Of a stretch of 64,000 nt of DNA, positions 50,276 through 61,549 are shown in pieces. The stretch is from Pseudoscleropodium purum. Taxonomy: Eukaryota > Streptophyta > Bryopsida > Hypnales > Brachytheciaceae. The notes beneath the pieces were generated by a model, which was not told the origin of the DNA, searched no databases, and was given only the letters and a program-made list of their open reading frames with translations. The stretch is taken from NCBI GenBank assembly GCA_963969395.1, contig OZ017798.1, forward strand, positions 19,956,173 through 20,020,172. The letters are read 5' to 3'. Within the stretch, counting starts at the first letter, position 1. Every line of letters starts with the position of its first letter. Position numbers and translations under genes: made by a program.

Positions 50276-50439
50276 TTACTTCACTTTCATATAAGTCTCC
50301 ATTTTTATCACATCATTTTTTTTCATCCATGGATGATTATATTGCAAGTATAGGACAAGGTCACCACCTTTTTTCCAAATATTATTTTTTCCTAAAATAT
50401 AAGGTTTAGCAAATGCAAAAAACAATTCCCCTAAAATTC

Positions 50440-51230
50440 CAGCATCTATTTTTAGAATTATTTTCCGCCAATTGTGCCCTACAACTATGGTCCCCTCCAT
50501 CCACTCGTCCCATACCTTACTCCCATTCCTTTCCTTTTCCCTTGAGTCCCAGGGCCCGAAATTATTAATAATAACTCTTTCTTAGGCCACTAGGATATGT
50601 ATATATAAATATATATATATATAGTGTGAAGTACAACAGGAGCAGCAGCAGGGCCCTAGAATGTTAAAACAAGTGAGTGCAGTTGCGTACCAAGGCCACT
50701 TTGCTTTGTCAGTAGACAGGGGCGTAGCGCTTGCAAGCATTATTGAGATTGCTGACAAAAGTATCCCCACCGTTTTTTAGGTTCCCCATAAGCATCCTAT
50801 CATGCTTCAGCCCTGACTCATTTTCCATGTTCTCTATAAGTCTCTTGGAATTCAATTCAATTATTCCGACTAGGGACGGGTCACAGACCCCCCCGAGGGA
50901 CAGAGCCCCTTTTTCACTCGGTACATGCCTTTGGTTTGTACTTGGCAAGCTCGCTACCAAGTAACGTAATGGTTAACTTTATTACTTACTTACAAGGCAG
51001 GAAGTCAGTCAATCTGTGTAAGAAAGAAACTTCAACAATAAATATTGTAACATAAAAAAAAAACAGTCAAATGAAGACCACGTGTCTGCGCTACATGGTC
51101 CTCCCGGGGGCCGGGGCTGGCAGGCGGGGGGGTGTCTTCCACCTCCATCCTCGGGTGGTGTTGCAGACTGGTGATTGCACATCAATACCCAGCTGTAGTG
51201 CACGGAAAGAAAAAAAAAATCCTAATAATA
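50440..51230. other. GC-richer, CpG-containing unique stretch
   Basis: This stretch keeps CpG sites and long GC-rich runs, for example around 50880-50905 and 51100-51135, unlike the decayed repeats around it. On the - strand 50709-50960 is an open frame of about 84 codons with protein-like composition (LVGIIELNSKRLIENME, GNLKNGGDTFVSNLNNACK), but it has no ATG at its upstream end. It could be an exon, a recently inserted sequence or a relic. No domain, splice partner or promoter can be shown. A (ta)n run lies at about 50597-50622. Confidence 0.3.
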
Positions 51231-51990
51231 GATGCCAATTTGGGGGGAATTTCTTTTATTTCAAATGTTTTGGTACGAAGATGATAAAAGATTCTTTACA
51301 AAATTATTTCTATATGTAGAAATTTGTAGAATCTTTAGGAAAAATTAAAAAATATGGAATAGGGATGTGGTGACTTTGTCTTTCACATTACAATAATTAC
51401 GTTCATTGGTTTATTAGGATTTTGTAAGAACGGTAGGATGAAGAGTAAGTTGGGGGGAGGGGGGGAGTAGTCAACATAATATCAAGAATATAAAAGTGTG
51501 TTATAGATAGTCTAAGATATGTATAGCTTTGTATAGTTGATACCAGAGGGGCTATTTTGGTACTTTTAAGTTTGGATTTGACTTCTAATAAGTCGATCCT
51601 ACAATACTAACTTAATTATCTAGAAGCATTCATTATAAGATGTAAGACTTTGCTTGAAACTTTGGATGTCCAATGAATGTCACTGTTTCAAAACAATCGC
51701 ATGCTTCTCCAATATGAATATACTTTCACTCGCATCATATTGCATTACTTTACAGTTTGATTACATTATCTTGCCTAAAGTTTTTACATCCCCAAAGTGG
51801 ATGAGCCTTGATTGATGTTTCAAAGTAAAGAATAAATATTAAATTAATTTAAATTTAGTAAATTAAGCCTTATTAGTTATCTTTTTAATCCATTTCAAAA
51901 TTTTAAAAGAATTAAAAAATTCAATGAATTAGTGCAATTGGAAGCTCCGTGCATTAAAATAATATAATATTTTATATATTTTCTCCTTTG
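51231..51990. other. AT-rich sequence without a gene
   Basis: A G-rich tract (G6, AG, then G7) is present at about 51452-51465. No gene was recognised. Confidence 0.3.
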
Positions 51991-51991
51991 A

Positions 51992-53098
51992 CCCCTAAAT
52001 TTCTTTAAGTCCAAAATCTAGAAAATACTCTCAATATTGCCCTCCAAAATAGCACCTTCTAAACATATTTGTGTAAATAAAAATTTATCTACTTTTTAGA
52101 ATTTGTAACTATAGGAATTTACTCTTGACTAAATAATATAAGGGATCTAAAAGTATTGTATGTGTAAGATATGAAGGTTGCCTAAGTTTCTGACAATGTG
52201 GTTTTGTCAACTTTTGAGCCCTATAACTCAAACTTTACTTTACTAGAAGATCTAGACTTGAGATTTTAGCAGAAACTCGATGTAGGAAGAAATTTGCAAA
52301 TTTTCATAGCATGGTAATGTTTTACTTCACCTACCTAAATTGGTGGTCAAATCAAAAAACTTTTTAACCACACATTGGATTTTTGTAAGAACTAAATTCC
52401 CTAGAACATCATTTGATTTTCCAATTTAAAAAAAAAAATCAATGAATAAAACTCTTGTACTTCATTTTGGATGCCTCGAGCACACAAAAAACATTCCTTT
52501 GGATTGGAAAGAGCTTTAAAGATTCATAAAATGATGAAGTTTAAATTAAAAAAATATTGTTTTTCATTCTAACCTTTTTGGGGGTCAAAATTCCATTTTT
52601 TCCTAACACATATTCTAATCGATCTCTCTACATATACATAATACACTTTCTAACATCATAATAATTTGATTTTTCCACCAAATTTTTCTAAAAATCAGAA
52701 TTTGTACAAATAGTTTCTATTTAATCATGAAAATTATGAAATTTTATTAATTAATTATATGAAGACAAACTTTAGCTCAATAGAGATAATTTGAATGAAG
52801 ATCGTTACCAAGGGTGTTTTGAATGTAGAAAGGAAAACAACTGTTTGAAAAGTTTTCACAATATTCTTTGTAGCTACTTTCAATTCTTGAAGAAATTTAA
52901 ATTATTATTATTTTGTTATATTTATTTAAAAAATCATTTATTAATTATAATTTCTTAAAAAATTAATAAAGATATTTTACAATGATAGCACATAGTCTTA
53001 CATATGCAACAGAAATATAATATTGAAACTTGAGTATGATTTAAATAAATAATTTGAATGTATTCAACTATGTGGCAATGGAATTGGTCATTTAGGGG
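51992..53098 (+). mobile_element. TTAA-flanked TIR element E (1.1 kb)
   Basis: It starts CCCCTAAAT (51992-52000) after TTGA and ends ATTTAGGGG (53090-53098) before TTAA (53099-53102). The 9-bp termini are perfect inverted repeats resembling those of A-C, but the second half (GGACC) is not kept. There is no coding capacity. Confidence 0.5.
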
Positions 53099-53102
53099 TT
53101 AA

Positions 53103-55010
53103 GATGCAAAAAAGTGCTATGAGATCAATCATTTAGTAGGTTCTACAATTGATTGGATAACAATAATGGCTATATCTACTTGACAAAGGGTTCATATTGC
53201 CTCTTGTACACATATAATGAGCCTATTCGTAATTACTTGGTACAAGTTATGTTTAATTTACTTTTGAATCTCTAGAAAGGGTGTAAATTGAGATTTTTTT
53301 CTGAATTCCATCCATATACTCAAATAAGGTAAATACCTCTAATTTAAACTTTGTTAGTAAATTAAATCTTCTAGATTCTTGCCAAAAATGTACACCCTTT
53401 ACACATGAGAACCTAGTGTCAATATTTGAGTACAACAATCATCAACATTTTAGATATTCATAATTTTATCCACATGTTAACTAAAAAGCATATTAAATAT
53501 TTTAGAATTGTCTTTCAATTGTCAACAAGATCCAACGAATGCTAAGATAATTTAACAATAAGAACCTTATACATATGTTTCTAAACAATGCTAGAATTAT
53601 CTCCATTGACTTACATGAGCACCTTTCATTTTTGCCTATGGAATCTAAAAAATTACTATCTACATCCACCTTGTAAGACTCAATCAAACAAATAAATAAA
53701 TAGAAAATTTCACCCTACTATTAAAATTTACCATAAAAGATATTGAAATGCCACATAATTGCAAAGTTTGCACCCTAAAGGAATAATACTATTCATCAAC
53801 TTGAAAGTTATAGAGCGCTAATGTATGTCAAAAAAAAATTGTCTTTGTAAGGAACAATTGGAAATTGATTAGGTTTGTGACTAATAAACTCAATTTTGAA
53901 TGGATCCTTTCAAAATGTGCACTCAAGTTGCAAAAATATATTTGCTTTATGGAACTTATAATGTTTACAATCAAGTGTTTAAATCAAAAGTATTTTGGAG
54001 CAAGGCTAATAGATGTAAGAAAGAATATGCAAAACATTTTTTCTACTTTTGAATTGGCAAGTATGCAACTAATATTATATAGAAAATTATGATCACCAAA
54101 ATAAAACTATGTGTGCAAAAATCTTAGTTCAAGAAGAGTCAAAGTTTGCACAATTTAGTTTTTGATCTTAACAAATAGTCCTTAAAATATGCATTATTTG
54201 TCTAACCTCGAATACTATAATTTTGCAATGTATGCAATCAAAGTTCCAATAATTATTTTCACATATTCATATAGAGGCTTAATACAAACAATTTGAGGTT
54301 GAATTTGCCAATGCTTTTCCAGGGGCGGGGGGCTCAATGCACTAGAACATGATAGGTTTTGACAAATTCTCCCTAAAATATACACCAAAAATGTCTTAGA
54401 GGCTAACCTCTAATTTTCTTGTATTTTAAGACAACAAAAAGGTGCAAAATATTATCATTCCTCTAACTTTTTGGAAGTTGGTGTTTAATCATAAGATGAT
54501 AAAGCATGATGATTTGAAATCATCTCTTTAGTTGAACTTAGAAAACATCATAAATCTAAATCAAAATGGCTTAAAACACATTAACCTAAAAATTTAGAAA
54601 CAATATTTTTTTTATTGTTTGTACTAACATTTTAGTATGATGGGCTAAAAGTCTAACACTATCAACTAGGTATCATTACTAGTGGTTTGCTTAAATTTTT
54701 TATCTAATATATCCACCACTTTCAATAATTTCACTATATAAAAATAATAACTCTATATATGAAAAATCTTGATACTAAAAAGTTGGTGATAGTTTAAAAT
54801 TTAAAAAAATTCTCTATGATTATCCATTCCTAATTTTAACCAATAAATCAAAGTTCAAATTTTAATAATAATATACATAATTTTAGTGAATTCAAAAAAT
54901 CTTTTAATCTAAAAATAAAGTAATATATGTGATTTTTTTAGATGTTTAACCATGTGAGTATTTTCTTGTCATGAAGACTCTCATCTTTTTACTTCAAGAA
55001 AACTTCAAAA
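53103..55010. other. AT-rich sequence without a gene
   Basis: No coding-like frame or terminal repeats were recognised. The open frames here (for example 53865-54092) have random AT-rich composition. Confidence 0.3.
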
Positions 55011-55014
55011 TTAA

Positions 55015-55356
55015 GGGGCGCTTCACATATGGGCTGACCAAGTCGAGAGGCCGTGGGAGTTCATGGCCAAACTTTGGGTGAGAGTCCAAAGAAATGGGCA
55101 ATAAATGGGCAATTCGACGGACTCTCGACCAAAGTTTGGGTTGCTACTTTGTGGTGACCCAAACTTTGGTTGAGAGTCCATCGTGAGGCCATTGCCACGT
55201 AGGAGCTTGGGCTTCCATGTAGGCACTTGGGAGGGTGACGGACTTTGGATTGTGCCACCTTGTGTGAAGGGTCGAGAAGCCAAAGTCGGGGTTTTCTAAA
55301 ATTTGATTGGTGGAGGCCAATGGACTTTCAACCTTGGCCCATGTGTGAAATGGCCC
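55015..55356 (+). mobile_element. Tourist-like MITE, copy 2 (342 bp)
   Basis: It is about 90 % identical by eye to 41616-41948 in the opposite orientation, with one 9-bp difference (near 55253). The ends are GGGGCGCTTCACATATGGGC (55015-55034) and GCCCATGTGTGAAATGGCCC (55337-55356). It is followed by TTA (55357-55359), while the left flank reads TTAA, so the duplication is TTA-like with a one-base ambiguity. Open frames on the - strand here (55023-55283) are not genes. Confidence 0.85.
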
Positions 55357-55359
55357 TTA

Positions 55360-57235
55360 TTATAAAAGCCATATAGTATACAACATCAAATTTATAGCTA
55401 AAATTCAAATCATGTGAAGATTAAACAAATATTTGAATAAGAATAAGAATAAAACATAATTTTGTTGATCCTTGAAATACAAAGATCTTTACAAAAAGCT
55501 GAATTTAAAATAAATAAATTTGAGTAGGTCAATAGGACTCTTTATTTCTTTCAAATCTTTCTACCAACATATATATTTTTGATATAAACCTTTATGGACC
55601 TATGCAAATATTTTTGTAGTTTTATAATTTATGTTTTTTAAATAAAGAATCTTTTGTAATATGGTAATTAATGAATTAGATTTATTTACTACATTCTAAA
55701 ATTCTTTAGTAATGGGACATATACAAAGAAAAAGGAGTCTTTGAAATTGAACTTGGAGACTATAATATAAGGTGAAATTTGAAACATAATTATTAGATCT
55801 TCCATTTAATTATACTAAAATAAAGAATTCAAAATAACTTAAAATTCATAAGGATTTCATGTATCATCCTACCGTGTAGATATTTTAGAGGCCACATTCA
55901 AATATATATAATGAATTTGGAATGTTAAAGCCAAAAAGATTTAAGTTTTCATCAAATCAACTTTATAACATTTTTGAAGAACTCTTTTTGTTACAATGAA
56001 CATCATCACCTTTAGTAAACAATCACTAAATTAACACCATAACATTCTTGAACAACCCATACCAATGAATAATATTTTCATTATTTTGCAAAAAGTCTTC
56101 AAATCAATATCACTACATTTTTATAAATTCAATATTCTCCTTTTGCTACTATAAAAGATATCTCTAAAAGCTCAATTTGTTCCCTCAATAAAGTAAACAA
56201 TATCTTAAATAGATGAGTTTGTTCTTCAGGATTCAACAATAGAAAATGAGTACAATAGCTAGATGATATGGTTGTAGTTAGAACAAAGGCATTTGTGCAA
56301 TACAATTGGATTAAGAAAAAACAATGCATGTATATCAATGTCACTAGTGAATAAAATACCTTCATTTTTCAATATTGTTGTCTTCTTTTATTGTTAATTA
56401 AGTAAATACATGATATTTTGAGAGCTCCTCAATATTACATGGTTAACTATGGAAGGATGCTAAGGATAAAAAGTGTCACCTTTAGAAAGTCAAATAGTTT
56501 TTTTGTATATTGAAAAATGGATGATTTTCATACATTTTTTTGAGCAACTTCATTGATGCTATATCTACATCATTGAATAAAGTTCAAGATCTTTTTGGTT
56601 TTATTTAATATTTTATATGGAATAGTTTATCAAGAGAATGATATATTGTTCAATGTATTTGAATATTTAGAGTTTTTTTCTATAGTACTTGATTTTGACA
56701 TTTCAAAATGATTTCACTTGATTTTGAGCAAAGCTAAGAATATATATTTTTCCTTGAAACACATGGACAATTTCCATTGATAAGAAAAACAATATATAGA
56801 ACTAGAAAAACAAGTCTTGTGAGGGGAATTTTTTTATTTTTTAGAATCTAACAAGAAAACAACCCACAAGGCTAACAATATCTTTAAAATCTCAAATTCT
56901 TCCTATCTTTTTCTACATTGACATTGAAAGAATTATTGAACAACTATGTTTTGTTTTCTTGGCTTAAATAAAGCCATTTTAGAATCAATATTAGTCGACA
57001 TTTATTAAGAGCTCACTTTGTTTTCTTTAGTAAAGTCGAAAAATTCTTGATTTAGGATTTAATATCCTTGAAGTGGGTAGGAATAGTGAGAGATTTACGA
57101 TTAATCCACTTTCAATTAATAGATACCACTTAAATCATAAAATAAATTTCATTATAGTTTTTAGAATACTCTTCCACATATCTTGCATACTTATATTTTT
57201 AGAATTTAATTCCCCAATGCAATTGATATGGGGTG
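55360..57235. other. AT-rich sequence without a gene
   Basis: No gene was recognised. The second copy of the 20-base word cacatggacaatttccattg lies at 56760-56779. Confidence 0.3.
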
Positions 57236-57239
57236 TTTT

Positions 57240-57430
57240 AGTCCAATTATATATTCATGTATATATATGCATATTTTTATAGTATTTTGTACCATATTCA
57301 ATATTATATTATGTATGCATATTTATATATCATATTTGGTACCTATATTTTATACTTTTTTTGACGACTGAAATTCACAACTAATCTAGATTCAATGGCT
57401 GACTTTAATTAGATCTAACAACGGGAGGGA
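57240..57430 (+). repeat. Family D fragment (D4)
   Basis: An array of 'atattcatgtatatatatgc' and 'catatttggtacc' words is followed by 'gaaattcacaactaatc' and 'gattcaatggctg'. This parallels the minisatellite and the 'atcaatggcttgtg' stretch of D1. Confidence 0.4.
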
Positions 57431-60360
57431 TTTTTTGCCAAATTGCAATCAATGCCTCTTGTTTTTTTGTGTGTGGGGAGAGGCCAAGGTGGGATGGTAG
57501 CATCATCACAATAGATAGTGATGCAACATTTTTACTCCAAAAGAAAATTGTTTTTCCATTGCATAGGAACAAGTGTAAAAAGTGTCCCTATTTTAAAAAA
57601 TGTTATTTTTTATTTTGTGACCTCTGGCTAAGCTTCCTTGAAAATTTGATTCTACATGTGAATTTAAAACTTTCAAATTTAGTTTTTCATAATAAGTAAT
57701 AAATTTGTGTGTTTTTCCCTTCAAGGGAACACTATTATACTTGGTGGTTAGAAGATTTAGGCTCAACATTTGTTGCCAAATAACTTATTAAAGTTGTAAA
57801 TGTGATTCAGTAGATGTCTAAAAATTTAAAAAAAATTCACACAAAATCATTCTTTCTAAAAAATTAATTGCATCTGTTTTTACAAATATTTTGTCGACCT
57901 TGACCACTAGGTACTATAATAGCACTATTCTAAAAGAATTTGGTTGGGACACTTATATCCACTTAGGATTCAAAAACATGGAATTTATTTATCATAGTAA
58001 AGGATATTTTTACGATTGAGTCCTTCATTTTAGTATTTCTTGGTAACTATTTATTTGTTCTATAATGTTAGGATGTAGTTGATTGGATTTAGAAACACCT
58101 TTCCATGGAGTTTAAATATATGCTAATATTATAGAATGAAGACAGAATGTTGGTCCTATAGTTGCTATTGTAAAACATTGTCCGCCTAGACCAAGAAATG
58201 ACTCATTAGAAGACCCTCAAAATTAGTTGTAGCAGATGTGGTCATTTTTCTAGTCTACATAGACCATGTTTCTACTAACTTACTTGATTATTAGGTTAAT
58301 TAGGCCAGAAGTAATTCTAAAAATACATGATAGAATGCTAAAAAGTTATTTTTCCAAACAAGTGGTGTGATCCTATTTTATCCATAAATCACTTTTTAGA
58401 TTTCACCACAAATTGGGTGCATGGTAAATGCATTCTTACACTACATTTTAGTTGAACAATCATATTTTTTCTACATAGTTTACTAAAATAAGGCCCCTTG
58501 GATTGTAGGATGTGATTCCATGATAATGACTATGAAACATGTTATTGATTGGATTGAAGCTCATATATTCAATAATCTGTCTCTAATCAACAACAATAGT
58601 ATATGAGCCTAAAAAATGCAAGCCTATGTGCCTTAAGTCCAAGTATAAGTAGGTATCCTACAACCATTAAAGGTGTCTATAACATACATACTTATAACAA
58701 AGGTATTTTATAACCACAGAAAGTGCCTTTAACATATGTATTTAGGCTCGTGGCTCAAGATCCGAGGCTCACATATTAGCAACCTTCTATCCTCAGTTGA
58801 TGAAAACAAAACATTGTCTACACTAAATTTCCTTCTTGAATACAAATGGAGTGTCTAGTGCTTCATGCCAATTAATTTCTATGCATCCATTTTGGGGTTC
58901 TAATATTGAAGGCTTCTTGTAGATTTTAATGTTTAAAGGTTGTTCATGGATAGAACTTAAGCATAATCATATCATGTATTGATATTCAATAGTCCTTAAT
59001 TGTGACATTTCTAATTTGACATGTTCTATTGGTTTCAAGTGAAAGTACTTGCGGTTGATATAACAAAAGCATTTAGTTGCATGCTAGGATCCATAAATGT
59101 TGTTATTAAAAAAATAATTGAAAACAATCAAGGGACTAAAAGTGAATTTGAAAAACAAAGCTACTATAACTCCTAGTCATATTAATTAATTTTTTACTGT
59201 GAAGTTAAGCAAAGATGTATTATAAACAACATCTATTGTAGTGCACTACTTTTCATCATTTTTTTTTTCAACTATCTCCAATTAGATTGTGACCCATTGT
59301 TTGCAAAAAGAATTTTTATAGAGATAAATCGCCATATCATTTATTAAAAAAATCAACACTTGAAAGATAATGAACTTTGAAGTTTAAATGAGCCATTTGA
59401 TAACAGACTAGTACAATGTCATACTACCTCAATTCATTGCAAAATTTAAAGAAAAGTAGGTTTAAATAGAATTATTAGATCTAAATTTTATTAAAAGAGA
59501 CATATGAGAAATGAAATCATCACATATATCTACATCTCCTTTAAATAGCAGAATTTTATTTAAACTAACTTTCTTAGAAAATTAATTATTTTTTCTATAT
59601 AAATAACTTTAATAGTGATTGAAAACTGTAGATGTGGATATGAAAGAAAATCATTAGATGAAATTTATAATAAAAATAAAAATACAGAATTAATTTGAGA
59701 ATGTTTTCTCAAAGTAATGACATTCTTTGGACAAATTGTTATTACTTGACTTTCAAAATTCTATATCTTCAAGACAATTTGTTTTGACAGATTAAACTTT
59801 CAATAGATTCTTTATATGTAGATCTAAATCTAAAACTTGGTCCTTTAAATTTTGTAATAATCCAATGCTAAAAAACTTCGTAAATGATTTAGAAATCAAA
59901 ATGTTGTTAATCTAAACAAAAGCACTCATTATGCATATAAAAGTACATAAAGAGTTGTCTATAGATTAATAGACCATAGCTTACAACCACCCTTGGTTTA
60001 TAAATAGAAGTTATAGATTTTGAATATTGCATAACATTTTTATGGTTTAATTTACATTTGCTATCACCAATATTTACAATTGAAGTTTCGAACCTAAAAT
60101 TGAAAATTCCATCTTACCTATAATTAATTACATCTTTAATATTTTTAGTTATATAATAATTTTTTGAACAAATCATTTGTAATTATAAAATTATAAGTAC
60201 AATTATTATTATTTGATTATTAATAAATTACAATCTAAATCTATATTTTTCTTTGTTCTACTAGTTATGCCTACCACACTATCCTAAACTTTCCAGACTT
60301 TGAAAATTAGAAACTTTCAATAAATTTGTAAATTCCAATTCCAATTCCTCTAGTTATTTT
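57431..60360. other. AT-rich sequence with faint coding traces
   Basis: Around 57930-58270 some + frames read protein-like pieces (GWDTYIHLGFKNMEFIYHSKGYF, shortened: WDTYIHLGFKNM; later CSRCGHFSSLHRPC). These could come from a LINE-type ORF1, but spacing and continuity are too poor to call. The rest shows nothing recognisable. Confidence 0.25.
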
Positions 60361-60374
60361 TGAAATGTAATTGT

Positions 60375-61545
60375 AGTTGTATAAGGAAAAAAGGACTATG
60401 GATTATGCATTGGTTTCTATCACCTCAATTTTTAGTAAAACTCTTTCACAAGATAAAAAAATTTCTTAGTTTCATGGGAATATAATTTTGATTTCAATTG
60501 GTGCCCCAAAGCAAAAGTTATGCCATTCTAAACATGATTTTTTGATTGCTAGGCAAAAAGAAAGTCCACACAAATTTGAGATTAAATTTTTTTTTGGATA
60601 GGTTATATTTTGTCTACATGTGAAGTTTTGATTCATTCCATTTGGATTACTAATGTGAAAATTATAAACAATCTTGTTTTTTGGGCAATCTAAGCATCTT
60701 CTTGGAAAGAAACCAAGGTTGATGAATCTCTACGTCCGCCCGAAAAAGGTGTCCATAACCCAGATGTCCGTCCGCACGGACGTAGCGTCCTTTCCGTCGT
60801 TGAAAAGCAGACGCCTCAGCCGCGGCGGACGGGCAGGGCAAACGGGCGACCGCGGGACAGTTAGAATAGGGCGGTCGGGGAAGCGGACGGGGGAGATGGT
60901 CAGCGGTCGGAGCAGTCAAGCGGTTGAAGCGGACGGTCCTGGTGAACGCTGCGGACACAACGTCCGCGGTCGGACATCCCAAACGTCCGACCGTCCTGTC
61001 AACCCTGAAAGAAACTCTTATTGATTCAATTTTTGAATGCAATTTTCACAATTTTTCAGAAAAATTGTTTGAGAAGGTTAAAATTGCTTACTAGAACAAT
61101 TCGAATTTAGAGTTAATGATGATTTAGTTTTCTTTCGATCTTGAACCTCCTTCTACTCAACAATTTTTTAAAGATTGACAATTAAGCATTTTTTCTTTTA
61201 AATTTTTTCTTAGGCTTTCAATTCAATTCTTCAACACGATTTTTTAAAATTCAAAGTCTATAGTGCAAAAAACTTCTACAAATGGCAATCAAAGTACATT
61301 GAAGAATTGAATTGAATATAGGCAAACATTCAAAAGATGTTTTTTTCCAACTTTCAAAGCTAATATCTTCCAATTTGTATAGTCCAACTTCATGAAATTT
61401 TTATCATATGATCTCAAACAAATAAAGTAAAAGATCCTATTGTTAGATTATTAGAAAAGTATTTCTTTTCTTTGGCAAATTCAACAAAAATGGCAATTTT
61501 GAGTGTTTTTTGAAATAAAAATGACCTTGGTCCTTTGAGGGTTAA
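60375..61545 (+). mobile_element. Family B element B3, interrupted by the hAT-type MITE
   Basis: It parallels B1 on both sides of the MITE: 'gggaatataattttgatttcaattggtgcc' (about 60478), 'cttgttttttgggcaat' (about 60671), then 'gaatgcaattttcacaattttt' (about 61035) through 'aatggcaattttgagtg' (about 61489). The right terminus is TGGTCCTTTGAGGG, followed by TTAA (about 61528-61545). The left terminus is eroded. Confidence 0.65.
60714..61007 (-). mobile_element. GC-rich hAT-type MITE, copy 2 (294 bp)
   Basis: The ends are CAAGGTTGAT (60714-60723) and GTCAACCCTG (60998-61007), with a perfect 8-bp duplication AAAGAAAC at 60706-60713 and 61008-61015. In the opposite orientation its ends match copy 1 over the outer 15-40 bp, including CAGGGTTGACAGGACG and the GGCGGACGT segment near the other end. 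The interior is full of CGTCCG words. The uninterrupted B1 copy has a related single site near 44785. Open frames on both strands (60662-61042) are compositional artefacts. Confidence 0.92.
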
Positions 61546-61549
61546 GTGG

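Noticed and set aside
55023..55283. Two overlapping - strand frames of 86 and 65 codons
   Set aside because: They lie entirely inside the Tourist-like MITE and have no protein resemblance; the sister MITE copy does not keep the frames.
58215..58262. Zinc-knuckle-like CSRCGHFSSLHRPC
   Set aside because: The spacing does not fit the CX2CX4HX4C pattern, and the surrounding frame is full of stops, so a LINE/gag assignment is not supported.
60662..61042. 126-codon (-) and 116-codon (+) frames
   Set aside because: Same reason: both cross the second GC-rich MITE and into its flanks.
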